Below are positions 34,195-64,000 of a stretch of 64,000 bases of DNA, piece after piece. The stretch's first letter is position 1, and each line of letters starts with the position of its first letter. Both the position numbers and the translations under genes were made by a program. The notes beneath the pieces are model-generated. The model saw only the letters and a list, made by a program, of their open reading frames with translations, made no database searches and had not been told where the DNA came from. The stretch comes from Lytechinus variegatus (Eukaryota; Echinodermata; Echinoidea; Temnopleuroida; Toxopneustidae): assembly GCF_018143015.1 (NCBI RefSeq), contig NC_054741.1:9698683-9762682 (forward strand), read 5' to 3'.

Positions 34195-34300
34195 AACTAA
34201 TTCTTTGAAACACTCATACAAACTAATTCTTTGAAACACTCATACAAACTAATTCTTTGAAATACTCAAACTCACAAACTGATTCTTTGAAATGCTCACA
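34195..34300. repeat. 26-bp tandem repeat, four units
   Basis: AACTAATTCTTTGAAACACT begins at 34195, 34221 and 34247, followed by a diverged fourth unit (AACTGATTCTTTGAAATGCT). Confidence 0.85.
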
Positions 34301-34324
34301 CACATAAGATAATTCTTTATAAAG

Positions 34325-34900
34325 GTCAAGTCCACTCCAGAAAAATGTTGATTTGAAAAAAAAAATCAAGAAAAATCAAACTAGCATAATGCTGAAAATT
34401 TCATCAAAATCGGACAATAAAATAAGAACGTTATTACATTTTAAAGTTTCCCTTAATTTTCACATAATGGTATATGCACAACTAAGTGACATGCAAAATG
34501 AGACAGTTGATCAGGTCCCTCACTCACTTTTTCTTGTATTTATTGTTTGAATTATACAATATTTAATTTTTACAGATTCAACAATAAGGACTAACTTGAC
34601 TGAACCATATAGTATTAAAATAATGCTAATTCCAAATGTTCAGGGAGGAATTTCTTTGTTTCACTGGCAATTAGAATATTTTTTATATAATTGAATACAG
34701 AATGGTGAGTGGATGACATCATCAGTCTCCTCATTTGCATACCAACCAAAATGTGCATATAACTGTTTTGTGAAATTAAGCTAACATTTAAAATGTCATA
34801 ACCTTATTTTACATCTGATTTTGATGACATTTTCAGTATTATGCTTGTTGAAATTTCCTCTTTTTATTCAATTTATATTTTTGTTGGGGTGGACTTGTCA
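34325..34900. mobile_element. MITE with GTCAAGTCCAC inverted ends
   Basis: Left GTCAAGTCCACTCCAG and right GGGGTGGACTTGTCA are inverted repeats. TTTCATCAAAATCGGACAAT near the left recurs inverted as ATCTGATTTTGATGACATTT near the right, so most of the 575 bp can fold. Flanks contain AAAG/TTTAAA. Other ends of the family appear at 17391-17410 and 48914-48932. Confidence 0.7.
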
Positions 34901-34929
34901 TTTAAAACATTAACTTTCTTTCAAAAAGG

Positions 34930-35630
34930 TGGTTCACAAACCTCGAGTCTCGCCTGATTTCACAATCAATAAAATATGCAATATGATCTCTTGACCCCTA
35001 GATGACCTTTTACCCCATCATCGTCAACAACACACATGTGGCATTACCCAAGGATCATTCACCCAAGCATGAACAAAATTGATGCAGAAATAAAGATATG
35101 AGAGCAAGTTGAACAAAAATTTTAAAAAAGGATGGACATGACCTCATCATTTTACGTTTTGACCCTTAAATGACATTGGACCTCATTATCATACATATGG
35201 TATTACCAAAGGTTTATTTGTACCAAGTATGATCATAATTGATGCAGAAATAATGAAATGGGAGCAAGTTGAACAAAAACTTGACATTTTGACCCCTAGA
35301 TGACCTATGGCCCCATCATCTTCAACAACATACATGTGGTATTACCCTATGTTCATTTGTACCAAGCGTAAACAAAATTGATGCAGAAATAAAGAAATTG
35401 GAGCAATTTGAACAAAAATTGACCTTTTTGACCAAGATGACCTTTGACCCCATCATATTAAATAACAACCATGTGGCATAACCTACGGATCATATGTTCC
35501 AAGTATGAACATAATTGGTGAAGAAATAAAGATATGAGAGGAAATTTAACAAACATTTGTAAAAGACTGACAAACAGGAAAAGTGATCACTCGGTCTCTG
35601 CCGAACTTCATTCAGGCGGGACAAAAATAT
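34930..35630. repeat. Tandem array of about 130-bp GACCCCTAGATGACC units, element D
   Basis: About five units, each with GACCTTTTGACCCCTAGATGACC, a CATGTGGTATTACC segment and ATTGATGCAGAAATAAAG. The ends are GTCTCGCCTGA and TCAGGCGGGACAAAA, inverted. The architecture is as in copies A-C but with a different unit. Confidence 0.8.
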
Positions 35631-38600
35631 TGGTAACCCATGAACATACACCATTAAGAACAAAAGCATAAATACTTTGTAGTGTTGACAACAATAATTT
35701 TCAATATTTATTATTCATTATCATGTTTATGTACCATCAAATGAGTAGGGGAAAGAAAAGTAGGTATCTCAATCGACCCATGTGACACTTTACTTTGACA
35801 CTCAGTGTTAACCATAAAAAATACTGAAATAAAATCACTTTCCTATGCACACCTCACAAACGGTGGACATTAATATATTTGGTGTTTTCAAAACTAACCA
35901 AATCACAAAAGAACATTACAGAGGAAACCATTTCCTCCAAATATTGAATGAAAAAAAATGTAATACATGTCAGGTTTACAAGAGTTCTACATGATGATTT
36001 GAAAAAAAGGGTTAAATTTACAAGTAATCAAAAGGTATTCACAGAAAATAAGGGAAGTCTATATTCCCCTGACAAGTTTTCTTACTGTAGCTATAAATTA
36101 CATTTGCTGCATACTATAGCACTGGTAGTCTGCTGCCCTCGCTTGCTTTTAATTTGCCATTGGTAGCAATTTATAAAATGCATACTACAGGATGCAGCAT
36201 CACTAACAATTCAAACTAAAAGAAAGTCTCGCCCTACAAACAGTGCAGCACTCGTAATTTCCAATATCCATCTAAATTTCACATCTCATAGGTATTATAA
36301 ACAACCTAGGACTGGGGCAGACTGGGCCAACGATATAAATAAAATGACAGAAACTACCAAAAATTCACATCTTGCTTTGTGATTTTACTAGCAACAGTCA
36401 AGGTTTTTTAGTCTCGTTAGTGAAGGGGATAAAATAAAAAAAATTCTCTATGTATCATCTCCATCTCTGAACTATACGAGTATTTAATTTCTCTCACGTT
36501 AAATAAAAAGCAAAATTCTTCCCATTAAATGGGCACTGTCTTGAAATCCTGCATAAGAAAACATAGGGGACACACTGATAATCACAGTACTGTATCACAA
36601 ATATAATTATAAAAAAAGGGATTCCAAAGTAATGGAAACTCATATTCAATTCCAGAGTACATTCCCCTGTTCTCATCTGGGTTAACTTCTATACAATGTG
36701 GTCCACTATTATGTAGCTAGGAAGAACACAATTTTGAATTTTCATTTTATTTTTCTAAGACAATTCTGAAGAGAAAATGATACATTCAAGCTACATTCAT
36801 CATTTTTCAGAATCTGATTAAGCAGCTATACAATGTGGTCCATGTTTGTGTTACGAGGAAGAAAGGTGGATCTATCATTTCTTTGCATCTCAATATTTTA
36901 CCATTCAAGCCAGAATATAATCAGTGAATACTGACAATATAAAAAAAACAGAGGTAATAATTCAAGCTCACCATCTTATACAGAATTTCTTTAAAGAATT
37001 TCCCTTTATAAAAATCCTACAAGAATGCCACAATAGTAGACTATACAGTTGTGCTAGAAAGTTAGTAAACCCCAACATGAAATGCACTCCTTCATACCGA
37101 GTGTCGAATGTAGACAACAACACTACAATGTCTTGCGAGCTCAGAGAAACAAACTTTATTGAATGTAGTATTTTATCACCTGACTTCACAACTGAATAAC
37201 TATAACATGGCAGAACTTGAACACTTTCAACTATGTTCATTTTCTTGTGAGGTTCACTAAGTTTTTAACATCACTGTTTAGTATCATGCAAAGCTTTCTC
37301 TAACAAAAGCATTGAGAAATAATCATCCTCCCACCCCATCAATCCGGAAATAAATAAGCAGGAATTATAACATTTTGCTACAGTGTGTAAAGTTATTTTG
37401 CACTCAAACTGATAACCTGTAATGCTTAATATATCCATCAATGCGGAAGGGGAGGTTTGTTATTTTTTTCTAAAGATTAATTCTAACTTTATTGTCATTT
37501 TTTAAAAGTGCTTTCAGTTCAGAGTATCAGGTTGCATTTTTTAAAGAAGTTTTTGGAGACAAGCAAATAATAAATATGACCCTCTCTCCACTGAAAAAAA
37601 TGCAACATAAAACAAGGACTGCTAAAAAATAAGAAAAAAAAGATGAATGATGAATAGTAGATCACTCATAACATATCGCACCTAAGAGAGAACTCATTAT
37701 CAAAAAGTTTCAAATCAAAGGCAGTTTTATAACCCATTCCTGTAGACTCATTCAAAGCTTCTTGAAATGCAAATGAGGAATTCTCAATGAAATGAACTGC
37801 ACTGACAAAAATATCAACCTCACAAATGGCAGAATTTTATTGAGATCTCCTCTTTGAAATAGTCTGAAATGGTTTAGAGTTCAGCCCTCACAAAAGGTAA
37901 AATTTCTCTTTGAAATAGTTGTAGACATCTTTTAGAGTATATTAGAGAATACTGAAAATCTCAAACCAGAAGCTGACATGGTTGAAATTAAAGAAACAAA
38001 AAAGAAGAAAAGTGGTACAAAATATACAATCTTAGAATTCTACAAAATTCAGTTCATCTGTACATGTCCCCCAAATGATGGTTTGATTCATAAATACATA
38101 GTATAATAAAAATCTCACAATGATACATATACCCGACTGGTTGCGTAACAAATGGAGACTTGTACTCCTTATGAGGAAGTATACACCACATTAAATCAAA
38201 CCAAGTTCACTTTTTTTTTGGGGGGGGGTGGGTTAACATAGCCTGAACTAAAATAACACGCAATGGTTCATGAAAACTCTCTTACATATCGCTTCATAGA
38301 TTTGTACCCAATTGTAGCAAGGTTTCACAATTTTTAGCATTAACGATCTAAAAAATGTGATGGAATTCACTTCTTTAAATAAACTGTATTCATTCCAGTC
38401 ACCATAGCAGCTTCTGTAACAATGAAGTTCTATAATGACCACCTATGTAGAACACTGTAACAAAATGAGTTTTCTTAGGGGCTATAATAAATTTTCAACA
38501 GGAGAAGATTAATATGTATAAAAATGCCACTGTAAAAGGCAGGAGTGTAGCTAAGTTTGTGAAAATAAGAGTTAAATAAAAATCAAGGGCTTCCTTCTTT

Positions 38601-38935
38601 GTCTAACAACAAACAATAGCCCTGGCCTTAAAAAAATAGGCCACTGTCAAGCTCTATGTCTTATTAAAACAAAATCTATGAATTGGGAATTACCATTTGC
38701 AGATTTTCCAAGATGAGCTTAATACATCTTTCACATGGAATGCCATCAATTTATAACACTTACATATATTTTCATCATTTCCCAATGGTAGATGACAGCA
38801 TCTCTGTCAGGCAAAACATTGATTATCATTTTTGGGTGCTTCTTTTCACAACCTTTTTGTTCAAATCTGCAAAATTGGGGAAGCTTTAATGCTACAGTGA
38901 ATGAGGGTTTTCCATGGGTTGAAATTGCCAATTGA

Positions 38936-38982
38936 AATTAGACAATGTGGGCATTAAAGTAAATGACAATTAGACCAAGAAT
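38936..38982. repeat. Degenerate ATTAGAC-type minisatellite, site 1
   Basis: AAATTAGACAATGTGGGCATT and AATTAGACCAAG. The same loosely repeated motif occurs at 41500-41640 and 48046-48226. Confidence 0.35.
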
Positions 38983-40383
38983 GATGAAACCAAATGAGTT
39001 CAGCACATGAGGTATCAGGACTATTTGAAAAGAAGACAAACTACTTCAAGACCATATAAAATGGATATATCTGCTGTCATCCCCTTACATGAATCCCAAC
39101 TTTTTTTTTTATTTGTCTGAGCAAATACCTATATCAACATCACTGTAATATCTACTGGTAGATTATAAAACATTCTTAGACTGATAATTTGAACAGTTAC
39201 TGAACTTTCGCCAATTTGTTGCAGGTTTTTTTTAAACCATTGTAAGCTTGACATTCGGTACTCAATATTTGGTATGAAGTCAGTACCCACACTACATTCA
39301 GACATACAAACATACGAATGAGTCATCATATTAAAAAAAAACAGAACAGATTTCCATTTTCTGTATCTAGGAAATTCATGATAAAATACAACCCAAACTT
39401 TATATCATAACTTAAAACTTGCCTCAAAATTTTCATTAAAATCATACAACAAAGTTAAAGGCCTCACAGCCTGTCAGTGAAATAGTATAAAATCAGTCAT
39501 GCCCACTTTAAATGCTACTATACAAGGCAATTACAGCTTGCCATGGGCATCATTGATTTCAAGAAAACTGCCACCAATCGACATCTTTTACATTGTTTTA
39601 TCTCCTATCCTTTTCATTCTAAAATATAACTTGTTAATTTCTTACACACCATATACATTGAAAAAGGAAGGGACAAACTTGATTCCTATCTCGACACAGA
39701 CTATTCACATTCAAAATCACCAAATCAATCGCTTGGATTTTGTAGTTGCGCTACAAGTGCATGTAACCCACTTGCTACTCTACTCTACTTTGAGAGAAAA
39801 ATATTGGTAATGCCCTCTTGCTATAAACTTCAAGAGAAACAATGTAGAGAGCGCTGCCCTTGTCAATATTAGTTGTTCTCTTGTGTCAAAATCAGGAATC
39901 CCAGAATATAACCCAGGCCAGGCTGTTTGGCATGGCAGATCAAACAACTCTCAAAGACACAAAAATGTAAATGCATTCTTCAAGGATTCTTGATCTAAAT
40001 TTAAGTGTTTTTTTGCAAAAGCAAGGAAGGATGTACAACGATGGAAACAATTGTGAAGTGGTGTAGCCAAAAGAATGGATCTTTCAAAATTTCAACGTGG
40101 AACAAATGTTGGGAAGGGATCGTGATGGGAATGAAGGAGCTCATCTTCTAAACCATAATGCTGATCGTGCAACAGAGATACTAGGGTACGAGAACTATCC
40201 TTACATTTTCCCGTAGAAAAAATATCAATAACGGGAGCTGTCAAAATGAGCTCCAAAGCAAGACATAAGTATCAGTGTTGACCCACAACCTAGCACCATC
40301 TTGCCTCCTCCCCCTCCCTCCCTCTCTCTCTCCCCAACACCTTCTCCATGTTTTGGTTAAACCACTGTCCAGAGGATACTGAT

Positions 40384-63558
<23,175 letters not shown>

Positions 63559-64000
63559 CTGCAACAACATTGGAAGAAAAAGAAAAGAACGGCCATTAAG
63601 GCGATGATGCAACCCTTGATTGCAGAGGACATGGTCCCTTCCACCCCCACAATGTGTACATGGAGAGGATAAATGACACTGCAACAGACAAGTCACAGAG
63701 AGCAGGAGTTGGCTCTCACGGACACAGACTGTTCACTCTTAATCGAATAGACATTCATACATGTATATCCAGTCTGGAGGCAGTACCGTATCTTGTACTG
63801 TATGTGTTTTAATGACTGGTAGGGTGCCTGCATCTAGCATATCTGAGGAATCTGCATCACAGAGTGATGGGGGTCGACAGGGAGTATCATCAGATGGGGC
63901 CATGTTTTGCCTGGGCTTACATCTCTTGCTTAATTGATCATTGACCTCTGGTCCATCCAGAATGTTAACTGGGTATATGATACATACAAGCTTGTCCTGT
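63559..64000. other. CSNK2A upstream intron sequence at the window edge
   Basis: Nothing coding recognised. In particular no sequence for the conserved N-terminal block preceding QDDYQ, so the first coding exon lies further right. Confidence 0.6.

Larger units (their letters stand above)
32918..40383. other. Spacer between CCDC113 and CSNK2A, possible CSNK2A 3' UTR
   Basis: No exon recognised. The right two thirds (about 35650-40380) is nearly free of repeats, in contrast to the rest of the window. It may be a multi-kilobase 3' UTR of CSNK2A, but I cannot fix its end: several TTTATT (AATAAA on the minus strand) sites occur (for example near 35707, 37160, 37490 and 37834). Repeats at the left side are listed separately. 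Confidence 0.45.

Overview
This window is eukaryotic nuclear DNA. The genes are split into many short exons with GT-AG introns, the intergenic and intronic DNA is AT-rich, and it is full of transposon-derived repeats. The three genes I can reconstruct are animal genes: the spliceosomal protein Sm D1, the ciliary coiled-coil protein CCDC113/CFAP263, and the catalytic alpha subunit of casein kinase 2. The repeats, especially tandem units built around TGACCTTTGACCTTGG-like cores, and the exon sequences point to a marine deuterostome. A sea urchin (Echinoidea) is my best guess, by recall of repeat style rather than by a search.

All three genes lie on the minus strand in the same orientation. SNRPD1 has 4 coding exons (8023-15240), CCDC113 has 7 (19910-32917), and CSNK2A has 10 within the window (40384-63558), with its first coding exon or exons beyond the right edge. 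Every exon junction was placed by hand. In each case donor, acceptor and codon phase agree, giving complete open frames of 127 aa, 376 aa and about 361 aa (C-terminal part). No bacterial-type operons, CRISPR arrays or rRNA were seen. The only tRNA-like sequence is a tRNA-derived SINE at about 51.7 kb.

Layout: 1-8 kb is gene-free, with a foldback-element end (1577-1712), a tandem-repeat element (2022-2970) and a TA-flanked inverted-repeat element (3681-4649). SNRPD1 covers 8-15.2 kb, and its large first intron carries a nested transposon complex (12626-14116). 15.4-19.9 kb is spacer. CCDC113 covers 19.9-32.9 kb, and its 8 kb first intron holds a 6.3 kb foldback element (26412-32701) with 1.5 kb arms and an 8-bp target duplication. 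33-40.4 kb is spacer with repeats and possibly the long 3' UTR of CSNK2A. 40.4-63.6 kb is CSNK2A, whose introns carry further palindromic elements (46110-46640, 50715-51283, 57292-58485, 60592-61339). 63.6-64 kb continues its intron.

The genes are conserved housekeeping or ciliary functions and do not form an evident pathway. The unusual content is the mobile DNA: long near-perfect palindromes inside introns, a nested insertion with a related empty site about 12 kb away, and dispersed tandem repeats carrying consensus DR1 nuclear-receptor half-site pairs.
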